A stretch of DNA of 64,000 nt from Tillandsia leiboldiana (lineage: Eukaryota; Streptophyta; Magnoliopsida; Poales; Bromeliaceae), in NCBI GenBank assembly GCA_029204045.2, contig CM055062.1, positions 4,074,386-4,138,385 on the forward strand. The letters are read 5' to 3'. Of the stretch, positions 1 to 10,723 are shown piece by piece. Position 1 is the stretch's first letter. Each line of letters begins with the position of its first letter. Position numbers and translations under genes: made by a program. Under the pieces are notes generated by a model, which searched no databases, was not told where the DNA came from, and was given only the letters and a program-made list of their open reading frames with translations.

Positions 1-1037
1 CCGCACCAATCTCGAAAGGTGCCTTATAGGATGGCACCTGCCGAGTTGAGGGAGTTGAAGGCCCAGCTTCAGGATCTTATGGATAGGGGCTTCGTCAGGC
101 CTAGTGTTTCTCCGTGGGGAGCGCCTGTTTTATTTGTGAAGAAGAAGGATGGGTCGCTTCGTTTGTGTGTGGATTATCGGGAGTTGAATAAAGTGACCAT
201 CCGGAACAAGTACCCTCTTCCACGGATAGATGATTTATTTGATCAGTTGCAGGGAGCCACAGTGTTTTCGAAGATTGATCTTCAGTCAGGTTACCACCAG
301 TTGAGGGTGAGGGCCGAGGACATCCCTAAGACGGCTTTTCGATCCCGGTATGGGCATTATGAGTTTACGGTTATGCCGTTTGGTTTGACTAATGCCCCAG
401 CTGCATTCATGGATTTGATGAACCGGGTATTTCAGCCGTACTTAGGACTTGTTTGTGGTTGTGTTCATTGATGACATCTTGATCTACTCCCGGAGCGATG
501 TGGATCATGAGGAGCACTTGAGGATAGTGCTGCAGCTTCTACAGTGAGAAGAAGCTGTATGCCAAGCTCAAGAAGTGCGAGTTCTGGCTTCGAGAGGTTG
601 CATTTTTGGGCCACTTGGTATCAGCCGCAGGAGTGGCAGTTGACCCGACGAAGATCGATACAGTTCGGGATTGGCCGAGACCGACGACGGTGACGGAGGT
701 CCGGAGCTTTCTGGGCTTGGCATGGCTACTACCGTCGGTTCGTAGAGGGCTTTGCGAAGCTCTCTACTCCCCTGACCTGTTTGACTAGGAAGGGGATGAG
801 GTTCATTTGGACTGAGCAGTGTCAGCAGGAGTTTTGAGGAGCTGAAGAGGAGACTGATTTCAGCGCCAGTTCTTACACTGCCAGTGATGGGAGATGGCTA
901 CGTGATTTACAGTGACGCCTCGCACAGCGGTTTGGGTTGTGTCTTGATGCAGCATGGGAGGGTAATTGCTTATGCTTCACGGCAATTAAAGGGATTATGA
1001 GAAGAATTACCCTACTCATGATTTAGAGCTTGCAGCT
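1..1037 (+). pseudogene. Ty3/gypsy reverse transcriptase and RNase H, frameshifted
   Basis: Positions 19-471 read through the central RT domain (LCVDYRELNKVT, then MPFGLTNAPAAF). The frame breaks near 450, just before the catalytic FIDDILIYS box, which lies in another frame at about 463-489. Further breaks sit near 555, 720, 832 and 992. Positions 606-720 carry the RT thumb (GHLVSAAGV) and about 896-1037 the start of RNase H. The protein would copy element RNA into DNA and degrade the RNA strand. All five breaks are one- or two-base slips within 550 bp while the next 1.8 kb is open, so either local decay or poor base quality could explain them. Confidence 0.85.
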
Positions 1038-2813
1038 GTGGTGTTTGCATTGAAGCTGTGGCGGCATTACCTCTACGGTGAGCATTGTGAGATCTACACG
1101 GATCATAAGGGCTTAAAGTATCTGTTTACTCAAAAGGAGCTGAACCTGAGGCAACGCCGGTGGTTGGAGTTACTAAAGGATTACGATGTAAGTATCCTTT
1201 ATCATCCCGGCAAGGCCAATGTGGTAGCAGATGCTTTGAGTCGGAGGTCAGTGCAGAGCTTGAGCATGTTGGTCACACAGCAGGCCCCGCTGATTGAGCA
1301 GTTGAGGCGACTCCAGATTGAGGTTGTATCCCCTGGGGTCTCTGCTAGACTGATGTCTATGGTCTTGCAGCCCACTCTGTTGGACAGGATTAGGGAGAGG
1401 CAGAGTGAGGACCCCCACTTGGAGAGGATTAGGTCACAGATTCAGGCAGATCTTATAGGGGATTTTACAGTGGATAGCTGGGGAGTACTGCGGTACAGGG
1501 ACCGAGTGTGTGTGCCTTCGGATTCAGAGATCAGAGACCAGATTTTGGGAGAGGCCCATTATACACCTTATACCATTCATCCTGGTGGTACTAAGATGTA
1601 TAAGGACCTCAAGGCACATTTCTGGTGGTCCGGAATGAAGCGGGACGTTGGAAGATTTGTGGCTCACTGTTTAACTTGCCAGCAAGTGAAAGCAGAGCAC
1701 CGGGTTCCTGCTGGCAAGTTACAAAGTCTTCCAATTCCCGAGTGGAAATGGGACCACATCACCATGGACTTTGTTACAGGGCTGCCGAGAGCGCAGAGTG
1801 GAGCCGACGCGATTTGGGTTATTGTAGATAGACTCACCAAGTCTGCACATTTCTTGCCTGTTCAGATGACTTGGTCATTGGAGCGTCTGGCACAGTGTTA
1901 TTTGGACGAGATAGTGAGGCTACACGGGGTACCTGCGTCGATTGTTTCAGATCGGGATCCGAGGTTTGTGTCACGATTCTGGGGGAGTTTACAGTCAGCT
2001 TTGGGGACCCAGCTCAGATTCAGCACTGCATTCCACCCACAGACTGATGGCCAGTCTGAGCGCACTATACAGACCCTCGAGGATATGCTGAGAGCGTGCG
2101 TTATGGATTTTGGAGGGGGGTGGTACCGACACTTATCTTTGGTTGAGTTTGCGTACAACAACAGCTATCAGGCGAGCATCCAGATGGCTCCGTTTGAGGC
2201 GTTGTATGGACGCAAGTGTCGATCACCCTTGTATTGGAGTAATGTGGGTGAGAGGAGAACTTTGGGACCTGATCTTCTTTTGGAGGCTGAGGAGAAAGTC
2301 AGAGTTGTTCGTCGACACCTTGAGGTAGCCCAGAGTCGTCAGAGGAGTTATGCAGATACTCGACGGCGAGACCTAGAGTTTCAGATTGGTGACCATGTAT
2401 TCTTAAAGGTCTCGCCTTCGAAAGGGGTCCGGAGATTTGGAGTGCGTGGGAAGCTTAGTCCCCGTTTTGTTGGACCCTTTGAGGTACTTGAGAGGGTAGG
2501 CCCTGTGGCTTATAGAGTTGCTCTTCCTCCACGTTTGGCCGGTGTACACGACGTTTTTCATGTCTCAGCCCTGAGGAGATATGTCTTTGATCCGTCGCAT
2601 GTGGTTGACTTCACTCCCTTGGAGATCGGTGAGGACCTGGTTTACGAAGAGCGGCCGTTGCGGATTCTTGCTCGTGAGGTGAGGGAATTGCGCAACCGGA
2701 CCATTCCGTATGTGAAGATCTTATGGAGCAATCATGAAGAGCGAGAGGCTACTTGGGAGCTAGAGACAGAGATGAGATCTGCATACCCTTTTCTGTTCGA
2801 GACTACTGGTTGA
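1038..2813 (+). CDS. Ty3/gypsy RNase H end, integrase and chromodomain
   Basis: This 591-codon open frame has no start of its own; it continues the polyprotein after the last slip near 992. Residues 1-70 are the end of RNase H, closing with HPGKANVVADALSRR. An HHCC zinc-binding domain uses H174, H181, C211 and C214. The integrase core has D244 (MDF), D305 (SDRDPRF) and E341 (QSERT), with exactly 35 residues between the last two. Residues about 472-500 are a GPY/F-like segment and 535-585 a chromodomain-like tail (VYEERP to ATWE) that in this family is thought to steer integration to heterochromatin. All catalytic residues are kept, so this part looks young even though the upstream RT is broken. 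Confidence 0.92.
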   Translation: MVFALKLWRHYLYGEHCEIYTDHKGLKYLFTQKELNLRQRRWLELLKDYDVSILYHPGKANVVADALSRRSVQSLSMLVTQQAPLIEQLRRLQIEVVSPGVSARLMSMVLQPTLLDRIRERQSEDPHLERIRSQIQADLIGDFTVDSWGVLRYRDRVCVPSDSEIRDQILGEAHYTPYTIHPGGTKMYKDLKAHFWWSGMKRDVGRFVAHCLTCQQVKAEHRVPAGKLQSLPIPEWKWDHITMDFVTGLPRAQSGADAIWVIVDRLTKSAHFLPVQMTWSLERLAQCYLDEIVRLHGVPASIVSDRDPRFVSRFWGSLQSALGTQLRFSTAFHPQTDGQSERTIQTLEDMLRACVMDFGGGWYRHLSLVEFAYNNSYQASIQMAPFEALYGRKCRSPLYWSNVGERRTLGPDLLLEAEEKVRVVRRHLEVAQSRQRSYADTRRRDLEFQIGDHVFLKVSPSKGVRRFGVRGKLSPRFVGPFEVLERVGPVAYRVALPPRLAGVHDVFHVSALRRYVFDPSHVVDFTPLEIGEDLVYEERPLRILAREVRELRNRTIPYVKILWSNHEEREATWELETEMRSAYPFLFETTG

Positions 2814-2861
2814 GGTACGCCTGTTCTACCTTACTTTGTTTCAAGGACGAAACTTCCTTTT

Positions 2862-2873
2862 AGTGGGGGAGGA
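2862..2873 (+). other. Polypurine tract
   Basis: AGTGGGGGAGGA lies 48 bp after the pol stop and directly abuts the TG of the 3' LTR, the expected place for the plus-strand primer of an LTR retrotransposon. Confidence 0.8.
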
Positions 2874-3194
2874 TGTAGTGGCCCTAATTCCCATGCGGCG
2901 TTCTTCCGATGAATCCACTGCTAGAGCACCTAGCGTTGGTGTATCTGGCCCATGGTGCGTCAATGGGATGCCACAGATGGACCCTGTGTGTTATTATTAG
3001 CTGTGTAGGCCTTCGGCTGAGTTTGCCAAAATTTCGGAAAAGAATTAGGCCCAACAGAGGTCGGAAATGGATTCAGCACGGAAAAACGCTTGAAAACGGC
3101 TATTTGCTTGTTTGTTTCTGAGTCCGGATGCCCAAAAACGGACTCCCGGAAGTTTTTAGTGGAAAATAGTGCATGGGAGGGGTCGTAGACCGCC

Positions 3195-3700
3195 GGGATG
3201 CCACGTGGCGGCCTGTCATTGGCCGGTTCAGGATGCGCGGTCCACAGAGTTGCGCGGCGGGGTGCACAGACCCGGCGCATGGACACGTGGCACCGCCTGA
3301 TTGGCGGGCGCAAGGCGCGCGGTCTACCGGGTGAGCGCGGCGGTGCATGGACCAAGGCGGGGACACATGGCAGCCTCCGGTTGGTCGGTGCACGCGGCGC
3401 GGTCCACGGAATTCCAAAGTGGAATGCGTGGACCGGGCGTAGGGGACACGTGCCACCCTCTGATTCGCGGGCACACCGTGCGCGGTGCACGGAGCCGGGG
3501 CCGGTACCTCGGGGCGCGTGCGCACGACGGGCCATGCCGCGCGCCCGGCGCGGCCGCCGACCGGCCAGCGGGTCAACCGGGTGGACACGTGTCGCCCGCT
3601 GGTTGGCGGGCGCCTGCCGCCTTACTGTGCAGGGGCGGGCCACGTGGCAGCCCGTGGGTGGCCCGAACAGCTGTTTGCTGTTCGGCGGGCCACGTGGCGG
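3195..3700 (+). promoter_or_regulatory. Tandem G-box (CACGTG) array in LTR U3
   Basis: CACGTG occurs at 3202, 3284, 3447, 3586, 3641 and 3691, with a decayed CACATG at 3364. The first four sites are spaced 82, 80 and 83 bp, which marks a degenerate tandem repeat. Most units also carry an ATTGG or GTTGG (inverted CCAAT-like) box about 10-15 bp after the G-box, followed by a GCGCGGTCCAC-like stretch. The array ends about 140 bp upstream of the TATA box. G-boxes are bound by bZIP and bHLH factors, so this is a plausible enhancer of the element; that role is inferred. Confidence 0.7.
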
Positions 3701-3722
3701 CACCTGGTGGATTCGGGCGTGA

Positions 3723-3748
3723 ACAGTGTTGGGCCGGCCCAACACTGT
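3723..3748. promoter_or_regulatory. 26-bp perfect palindrome upstream of the LTR TATA box
   Basis: The left arm ACAGTGTTGGGCC is followed without spacer by its exact reverse complement. A second, imperfect hairpin (GAACAGC ... GCTGTTC) lies just upstream at 3664-3683. Both lie between the G-box array and the TATA box, which makes a factor-binding or RNA-hairpin role possible. Confidence 0.75.
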
Positions 3749-3831
3749 AGCCGCCCGAAAGTACCGGGCGCCCGAAAGTTGGGCCCGAAAGCCCATTGAC
3801 TTGTCTTTTTGGGCTGATTTCGGGTGAGGCC

Positions 3832-3840
3832 TATAAATAG
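3832..3840 (+). promoter_or_regulatory. LTR TATA box
   Basis: TATAAATAG follows the G-box array and palindrome and precedes a less GC-rich stretch, so transcription of the element probably starts near 3860-3870, marking the U3/R border. Confidence 0.75.
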
Positions 3841-4974
3841 GCCCCTTGGGGCTCATTTTAGAGGCTTTTCCCGAGAGCTTTAGCCATTGAGCCCTTCACC
3901 AATTTTCTTCCTCTCCCTCTTGTGCATCTTTTGGCGAAGTTTCAGAATTTTTGGAGGCCACGACATCGGCGACTTCTGCATCGGGGTGCGGAGCGACGAT
4001 CTACTGTTGGAGGCCCATTTTCGTTGCAGTTTAGTCTGGGAGGTCTACCGGGCTACCCCGACCTTATTTTTGGACGATTTCTACGGTGACGGTTTCGTAA
4101 GAGGTAAATCTACATTTTCCGTGTTGGACACTTTTTCTGGATCCGAGCTTTTCTTGGGGTTCTGGGTACATTTTTAACCCCCTTTGCGACTGTTGGTTGA
4201 TTTGGACAGCACCTACTTGTCTGATTTTTATCTCCTCATCCGGACATCGGAATTCGACGTTTCAGGACTCTATCGACATCTGCTCTTCGCGAGGATCTCC
4301 ATCATATTTTTATTGGAATTTTTGGAGGAAGTTTTTCAGGTGAAAATTTCGTGTGAATGGGACTGTTCACCACAGATTTTGGGATTTTGGATTTTGTGTG
4401 GATTAAAGTGTAATTTTGGTGTATGTTTGTACCCAGGAGGTTGTGAGCACTTCTACCGTGTTGTTGGATTGGTGGGATCTGTGATTTGTCTGTTTGGGCT
4501 TTCTCAGCTGTACGATTCCGGACTGTTAGCACTTTCAGGTGGGTGACCTTGCTTCCAAGAACTCTGGACTGTGTACTAATTCTATGTGTGTAGGATCATG
4601 CATGTTAGAAATTGGAGTATTAGCATGTGTAAAACTGTATGTTGTATCTTGTATATCAGTTGATGAATCTTTTGATTCCTACACTATGTTAAGTAATGAA
4701 ATCTTGGAATTTGACCTAGCACCCCTGTCATATGTATCATGTTCAGCCAGTCTGTAGAAAAACTCCAACTTGGGCTAGGTTTTTACTGCTCTAGACATTC
4801 CACATCACGATACTTCATTTCACTATGGACTTAGCTTTTCCTCGCCCGAGTTGTGGGCCGAGAGGTCGGGTGGTTGTGGGATGCATTTGCACTCGTGTCT
4901 GGGGACCGAGTGGAGTTGATAGCAGTCTGTAGATTTGATTTCTTTGGGAGAGTGATAGTGATGGTAGATCTGGG

Positions 4975-7900
4975 TTCTTGGAAACTGTCAGAGAGACAGT
5001 GAGTTTCAGCTGTGTAGATTCCAGCCAGTGAGTGAGTCAGTGATTTGTTTGGTAGTCGATCTTATTGATCGAGGATTGGATCATAGCCTGCATGAGCCAC
5101 ATTAGAGCTTTACAGAGATACTTTACAGTGATACTTATGAGTTACTTTGACTCGAGCGGGTCGCTCCCCTCGAGTGCCACTCCGGAGTAGGCGAGACCGG
5201 GTTGTTGTACCGGCGTGAGTTTGAGATGTTCTTTCGCGACTTGTTGTTGCATTTGTCCCTCTGGCTGTGCTTTTGTTGGCAGCCATGGACGCCCTACGTA
5301 AGTCCGCTCCTCCGGGACGTAACGGCAGTAGGTTGGCGCAGGTTTGACTGGACCCGATGTGGCAGTCAGTTTTGATTGGGTGATCAGGGAGGAGAGTTAG
5401 TTGTGGCATTATGTTCTTTCTGTTCCACTGTTGAGCATCTGGATAGAGGCATAGTAGCTGTAGAGTTACTTTTCCCAGCTTTCCTTATAGCACTGCATAT
5501 GTTACTTTATGCCTCTGGTAGACTTAGTGGGCAGACCGTCGGGCTTGTTGGCGGCACCCACTGAGAACTACTGTGGGATGTAGTTCTCACACCCGTCGTG
5601 GTGTTTTCTCCCCAGGGACTTCTGCTCCGGTTCCTGCAGCTCCTGTTGCTGATCCAGCTCCTTCTGACCGAGGTAAGGGAGTCGCGAGATAGATCCCCTC
5701 CTGTCATTTTCAGTGTGTGAGTAGATGTACCCCTGTACTATTTTGGTGTGTGTTATGTCGAGTGACTTTTGTAGTGAGGTTTTGAGTTGTACCTTCCTTT
5801 CCTGCTTTTCTGAGAGACTCCTGTATTCTGGTGAGGTTGGTCTGTATATTTGTGAGATGTAGTTTTATTTTATGTATTTTATTCCAGCTTTTCTCTTTCA
5901 GCTCTGATATCTGCTAGTGTAGATGTTTCCTTGCAGGTTAGTCGCTACGTCTATACGGGGCTTCCCGTATGGGCGGCGGATCTGTTGGCGAGCCGGGGCG
6001 CAGTATCGCCCCGGGGCGTGACAGGTTGGACTTGTTAGTCGGGTATTGCGTTGACCGCGGACATTGGGCGGTTGACCGGACTTTTACTTGTGCATCAGAT
6101 TGAGGGGATTGAGTTTTCCTTAGTGGATGGATTTTCCCACTTCGATCAGAGTCGTGATCCAGTCCTGCTATATTATGATACTTGTGACTTATTACTTTAC
6201 TCGTGTGGGTCGCTCCCCTCGAGCGCCACTCCGGAGTGTGCGACAGGCAGGCTTTGAGCCCTTGAGACTCATTCTTCCCATCGGTGTTATGCGTAGGCTG
6301 GCATACCCGATATGGCAGGCACAGCAGGCAGTATCAGTTTTACTGGTCCATCGATTGGGTTTATTCAGGCAGACACTTTTACTGATGCATTCATATAGTG
6401 ACTATTTCTAGCACTGCTTCTAGAGGCATAGTAGTGGTAGCTTCATTTTTATTCGCAGTCCTGTTTATAGCTTACCACATCTTCTTCCCTTTTGCCTCTG
6501 GTAGACCTAGTGGGCATGTCAGAGTTTGAGGCTTAACCTACTAGGGGAGGCTACTGTTTTTATAGTAGTTCTCACCCCCATCGTCTTTTTCTTTGTTTTC
6601 CCCTTTGTTTTGCAGAGTCCTCTACGGGAGTTACTGGGCCGTCAGCAGCGGATCGAGGTAAGAGGATAGCGGACTAGATAGAGTGTCCACCCGACAGTTG
6701 CTAGCTAGACTTTTGATGTACCCTTATCTTCTCAGACAGTCTTATTGTACTTTATTTTGGGTCTGGCGTTAGCCAGCTGTTTGTATATTTGTGGTGAGCT
6801 GGGAGAGTACTTGTATTTATTTTCAGTTGTTCTTTACTTTATTTCCAGCTTTGGTCTGAGATGTAGTAGTTTTAGTTCAGGTCTGATTTTATGCTCTATC
6901 TTTATTATCTCTTATACCTGAGCAGGTTACCGACGCTTCGTGTACGCGAAAAATACCGTGTGCACGGCGGATCTGTAGACGGGCCTGGGTTCTGGTTTAC
7001 ACCCGGGGCGTGACATTCTGGCTTGTTGCCGATTACCCGGTCTTTCGACCGCTAGCTTTGAGCATTCGCATTGTGATCGTCATGCACCTGCTGTACACTC
7101 GCGTACACCGATAGTTTGGCCACCGCCGTGGTGTTCTTTACCGGTAGAGTGGTCTACGTGACCCGTAAGCCCCCTTTTGTTGTACCGTTGGGTACGGGAA
7201 GCCCCTTCGGCTGTACCATTAGATACGGGGAAAACCTCTTCGGCTGTATCGTTTGGTACCGGGAGCCCCTTCGGCAGTATCCTTGGTACGGGGATTACTG
7301 ACGGTTTCTGCTAGGCGTTTTTGCTATGGCATTTGCCTAAGGCCCTCGTGACCAAGAGTGACATCGATTGGATATTTTATTTCTAGCATTGACGTATCTC
7401 TACTTGGTTGTTATTATTGCAGTTATTATTCAGGATGCCTTATTTTTTGTTTATCAGTAACTCATATTCCCAGCATCATGATTTACCATGATTATCATAC
7501 TTGCCAATTTATAGCATGATCAGTTCCTATCATCAGTATATTATTTGCAGCACTGAGATCTATCATGGTTATCCTATCTGCCTCTTGATTGAGTATACTT
7601 GATTTCTTACCATCCGCTGTTTATTGTATACCAGTAGGTGCGACTTGCTATTTTTTGGCATGTCGTACCAATTGGGATACATTTATGTTGTATCTCACAC
7701 CCTTTGGGTGACCATCATTTCAGGTTAGTCGGGTGGTGGGATGTCAGGACGTTGTTGAGAGCATATCCGACAGAGCGGTCCCCTATTGCCAGCTTCGATT
7801 GGCTGAGCTTTTACTTTACAGTTAGACTTTTATAGTTATGATCTATTGATGTTGGATTTGTGATATCTTGGTAGTTGTGATTCTGGTGTTCATGGATTAT

Positions 7901-8122
7901 GATTATTATTTAGTTATATTTTATTGTTTAGTACTTTGATTGTATATGTTGTACTTGCCTAGCCGTGTATGTATATGAGAGACTCAGTTCGAGTGGACAG
8001 AGGATTTTCTATGCATATGACGATCTGTTCATACCCTGATTTTCAAGTTTAAATTCTGATTTATTTATTCTTTAATAAATAAATAAATAAATAGATCGCT
8101 TTTTCAAACTCGGGGCGTGACA
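4975..8122 (+). repeat. About 1-kb diverged tandem units inside the LTR
   Basis: Units about 4975-6023, 6024-7015 and 7016-8122 each end in GGGGCGTGACA. Units 1 and 2 share the blocks GGGTCGCTCCCCTCGAG (5158 and 6207), a TTTGCCTCTGGTAGAC-like block (near 5510 and 6498) and a GTAGTTCTCAC block, all in the same order. Unit 3 is more diverged and shares mainly its start (CTTGTTGCCG) and end. This suggests stepwise duplication of the LTR 3' end. Confidence 0.65.
7170..7296 (+). repeat. Short tandem repeat, about 32-bp units, four copies
   Basis: Four imperfect copies of a unit containing CCCCTTCGGCTGTACC and ending in ATACGGGGA or a variant. Each unit holds a small GTAC...GTAC dyad. It lies inside the third LTR unit. 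Confidence 0.7.
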
Positions 8123-8747
8123 TCTCCGCTGCCCCTTTCTGAGCCAACCTCGCTCCCACACCTCAAACATGCAAGTCGCCGCCGCCGTCATGTACCTCGC
8201 TGGAGCGTTGCCCCTCGATGCCACGACCATGCCCACACATATATAATGGGCACAACGTCGTGGGCGTAGATGCAAGCACGGCGAAAGTGAGCACGACTTC
8301 AAGGAGCGGCACTCCGACAAGATCCATGGAGGCAACAAGAGCGACAACGAAGGAAAAAATATATATATAAAGGGTAAAAAAGAAAAATATATATACTTTT
8401 TTTCTTCTAGAAAATCATTAGTTATAGCCGCTACTACAAAAAAAAAAATGGTCAAGAATCAGAAAAAGGAAGAAGAAGATAAATTTGTACTGAAGAATTT
8501 TATATTGTTTTGGATTAAAATTGTACTCTTTGATACAAAAATTATATTTTTTGATATGAGAGTTATACTCTTTTGGACTAAAGTTACACTATTTCTCATC
8601 CTCCTCCTTCCCCTCCGCTTCCTCGTGTTTTTTGTACGTCCATTCGGGGCCGGTGACGTGCGCGATGAAGGTGGAGAAAAACGCTACGATGCTAGAGAAG
8701 AGGGCATCGGAGGAGGAGGAGGAGAGTGAGAGAAGCAAGGAGATGGA
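8123..8747. other. Unassigned stretch right of the LTR
   Basis: The first 200 bp are GC-rich and hold no convincing coding frame. 8330-8420 is A/T-rich with short AT runs. 8490-8600 holds about four degenerate 22-29-bp units of the form TTTGGATTAAAATTGTA, TTTGATACAAAAATTATA, and so on; 44290-44530 has similar text, so both may be parts of one dispersed repeat. 8700-8745 is GGA/GAG-rich. No gene is supported. Confidence 0.5.
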
Positions 8748-9085
8748 TCGCGACTCGGAGTCCGAGTCGCGAAGAAGCAGGAGGTTGGAATTTCCGAATC
8801 AACGATTGGCTCCGTTAGACTTAATTTAGAATATTTGAAATAACTAAAAAATAAATTTCGTAATTTTTTATATTATTTGCATCGAATGGGTTTAAAATCA
8901 ACAATTTTAATGGTCGTAGGGAGCCGTTTGTAAATTTAGCATTGTAGAAATATTCAAATCACATGAAATTTTTGATAAAAAAAATTTTATACTATATAAA
9001 ATAAGATCAATATTTTTTATTTAAAATTTTAGTATCATATCATCACAATTTGTGAGATTCTTATTTTCATCCTTCGAGTTTAGGG
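8748..9085. mobile_element. Truncated foldback element of the 58057-58597 family
   Basis: From about 8781 the text follows 58136-58430: a start GTTGGAATTTCCGAAT, then ATCAACAATTTTAATGG, GTTTGTAAATTTAGCA, and TTAGTATCATATCAT. The left side carries a palindrome of two 12-bp arms (TCGCGACTCGGA) with a 1-bp centre at 8748-8772, comparable in place to the subterminal palindrome of the 58057 copy. The right arm is missing; the next repeat begins at the break. Confidence 0.65.
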
Positions 9086-9262
9086 ATAAGACGATATCCT
9101 GCTGGAACAAGATTGAAAACCAAAGATTGGAAAACCAACCTTGTCCCACGGCAGAGGGGGGGACTGTTGTTCCCCCTAATCCGTATGGGAGGAAACAGCA
9201 GTTTGGGGGATAAGAGGATATCCTCCTTATTCCCTTTTTCCAAATCCAAAAGGGGCATAAGA
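9085..9262. mobile_element. Harbinger-like element fragment
   Basis: The GTTCCCCCTAATCCGTATGGG and GGAAACAGCAGTTTGGGGGA blocks match the right part of the 59557-60516 element (GTTCCCCCTTATACTGGG, GGGGAAACAGCTGTCCCCC). GGATATCC occurs in inverted orientation near both ends. Only the terminal part is present and no target duplication was found. Confidence 0.45.
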
Positions 9263-9887
9263 GACTAAAATAAAAAATATAAATTAAAACTTTAGAATCT
9301 TAAATGCCCAATTTCCAACTCAACTCAATTTGCCTTCGTTTTTCCATTTGTTGTTTATTGCCCGTAACAACAACCAGTAGATCTGATCTCGTACGCAAAT
9401 GGAGTAAATTACGTAGGATATCATCCCTTACTTCTTACACAAGTTTCAATTGAGTCCCTAAGCCACTCACGTAGTCACGTGTCAATTAATTTAATTTCCT
9501 GACATTTTAATTATTGTAATTAAGTCCCTAATCTTTTACCTAAGTCTTACAGAATATGCAACGCCACCTTTTCAATATTCTAACCTGCATGCTGACTAGG
9601 TCTAGAAATAATTTATGATCTTAATTGTACCTCTTTTGTTTTTGCCCTTTTAGATTTGCTAACTTTGTGGAGGGCCCTTAAATTTGCTGTTTAATATAGT
9701 AAATATGCTTTATTTGTGAAAAGTTATATACCTTAAAAATATTTGAGAATTAAATTGTTTCTAAAATCAGCAATAGAAAAAGGTCTGTTTTTAAATTTAC
9801 CAAAATAGAAGAGTTAAACTTGTGCTTGCATTAACTCTTTTTGTTAAATTATCCCTAGAATTTTATTTTTAACTTTTGTTTCCATAG
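9263..9887. other. AT-rich intergenic DNA
   Basis: No coding frame, RNA gene or clear repeat seen. Confidence 0.5.
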
Positions 9888-9896
9888 ATGCAGCAC

Positions 9897-10068
9897 GAGC
9901 AATGCTACATGTACACCCCGAAGGGGTGTATATCATACACCTCCACCATTTTAATGGTGGCGATATCTTTTACGGGTCACATCGATTGACCCATCATCAC
10001 ACCCCACCCATTGGATGGATGGGGTGTGTGATATACACCCCGTTTTGGGTGTACAAGTATCATTTCCC
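9897..10068. mobile_element. Mutator-type MITE, 172 bp, 9-bp target duplication
   Basis: Terminal inverted repeats begin GAGCAATGCTAC and end GTATCATTTCCC; inside each lies GTACACCC or its complement. The perfect 9-bp duplication ATGCAGCAC flanks it at 9888-9896 and 10069-10077. Nine-base duplications are characteristic of Mutator-like elements. The interior holds two further hairpins (CCACCATTTTAATGGTGG; GGGTCA...TGACCC). Non-coding, so it depends on another element's transposase. Confidence 0.9.
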
Positions 10069-10139
10069 ATGCAGCACAATGGAATTAATTTACAGCAGTT
10101 CTAAAATAAATAAATTTTCGAAAAGTGGGATGCGCATCA

Positions 10140-10723
10140 CAAGGGACGAAGCCAGAATTTAATTAGGAGGGGACCAAAATATATTCAAATAAAAATTTTA
10201 GTACATTATTAATTTTTTTAAAAAAATTTATTAATTAAATAATTAATATAAAAATATTAAATTTTTTTAATTTAAAAATATTTAATATTTAATTTTTTTA
10301 TTTATATTATTTTATTCAAATAACTAAAAATTTTACTAAATATGACCGTAATTCAATTAGATCAATGAATTTAGCTAAAAGATCTATTAAATTTAGTATA
10401 ATATTTTATTAAGTTAAATAAAATAGCTTACCAAAAATAGTTAGAAATTAAAAAAATATGAAATAAAAAATTTGGAGTTAAAATATGTATTTTAAATAAC
10501 TTGTAAGCACGAGACTCCTAGTATATTTTCATCTATTTAAAATGTATATAAATAAAAAATAAAAAAAATTATGTTGGCACAAAAATAAATATTAAAAAGT
10601 TGAAAGGGGCTGTTATTATCTAAAAGAGAGAAAGTGATAAATTAGTATCAAGAACTATTGAGTAATATTAAAATGTTGAGGGAGGCCATGGCCACCTTGG
10701 GCCCTACTATGGCTTCATCCCTG
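10140..10723. mobile_element. hAT-like non-autonomous element, 584 bp
   Basis: The ends CAAGGGACGAAGCCAG and (reverse complement) CAGGGATGAAGCCATA form imperfect inverted repeats of about 16 bp, matching the common plant terminus CAGGGGCGGAGCCAGG. The flanks CGCATCA and CGCGTCA look like a decayed duplication. The interior is very AT-rich with GGCC-rich ends and no transposase. Confidence 0.6.

Larger units (their letters stand above)
1..8122 (+). mobile_element. Ty3/gypsy chromovirus (Tekay/Del-like), 3' part
   Basis: The window opens inside the pol gene of a Ty3/gypsy LTR retrotransposon. In order one sees reverse transcriptase, RNase H, integrase (zinc finger, D-D-35-E core), a GPY/F segment and a C-terminal chromodomain-like segment, then a polypurine tract and a 3' LTR. 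The integrase-last order defines Ty3/gypsy, and the C-terminal segment with its ATWE motif places it in the chromoviruses, most like Tekay/Del. The 5' LTR, gag and protease lie left of the window, so target duplications cannot be checked. The right end at 8122 rests on the terminal motif GGGGCGTGACA and on the change of sequence character after it. Confidence 0.88.
2874..8122 (+). repeat. 3' LTR of the Tekay/Del-like element, about 5.2 kb
   Basis: It starts TGTAGTGGCCC right after the polypurine tract and ends CGGGGCGTGACA at 8122. U3 is GC-rich with a G-box array, a long palindrome and a TATA box near 3832. The 3' third is built of diverged repeats, each ending in GGGGCGTGACA (6023, 7015, 8122). 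An (AATA)n stretch sits at 8074-8093. No long coding frame in it resembles a protein. The outer boundary is inferred: without the 5' LTR one cannot exclude an LTR ending at 6023 followed by related duplicated pieces. Confidence 0.7.

Noticed and set aside
3198..3799. Long overlapping open frames on both strands in the GC-rich LTR stretch
   Set aside because: High GC removes stop codons; frames exist on both strands, show only repeat-derived residues, and lie in the LTR promoter.
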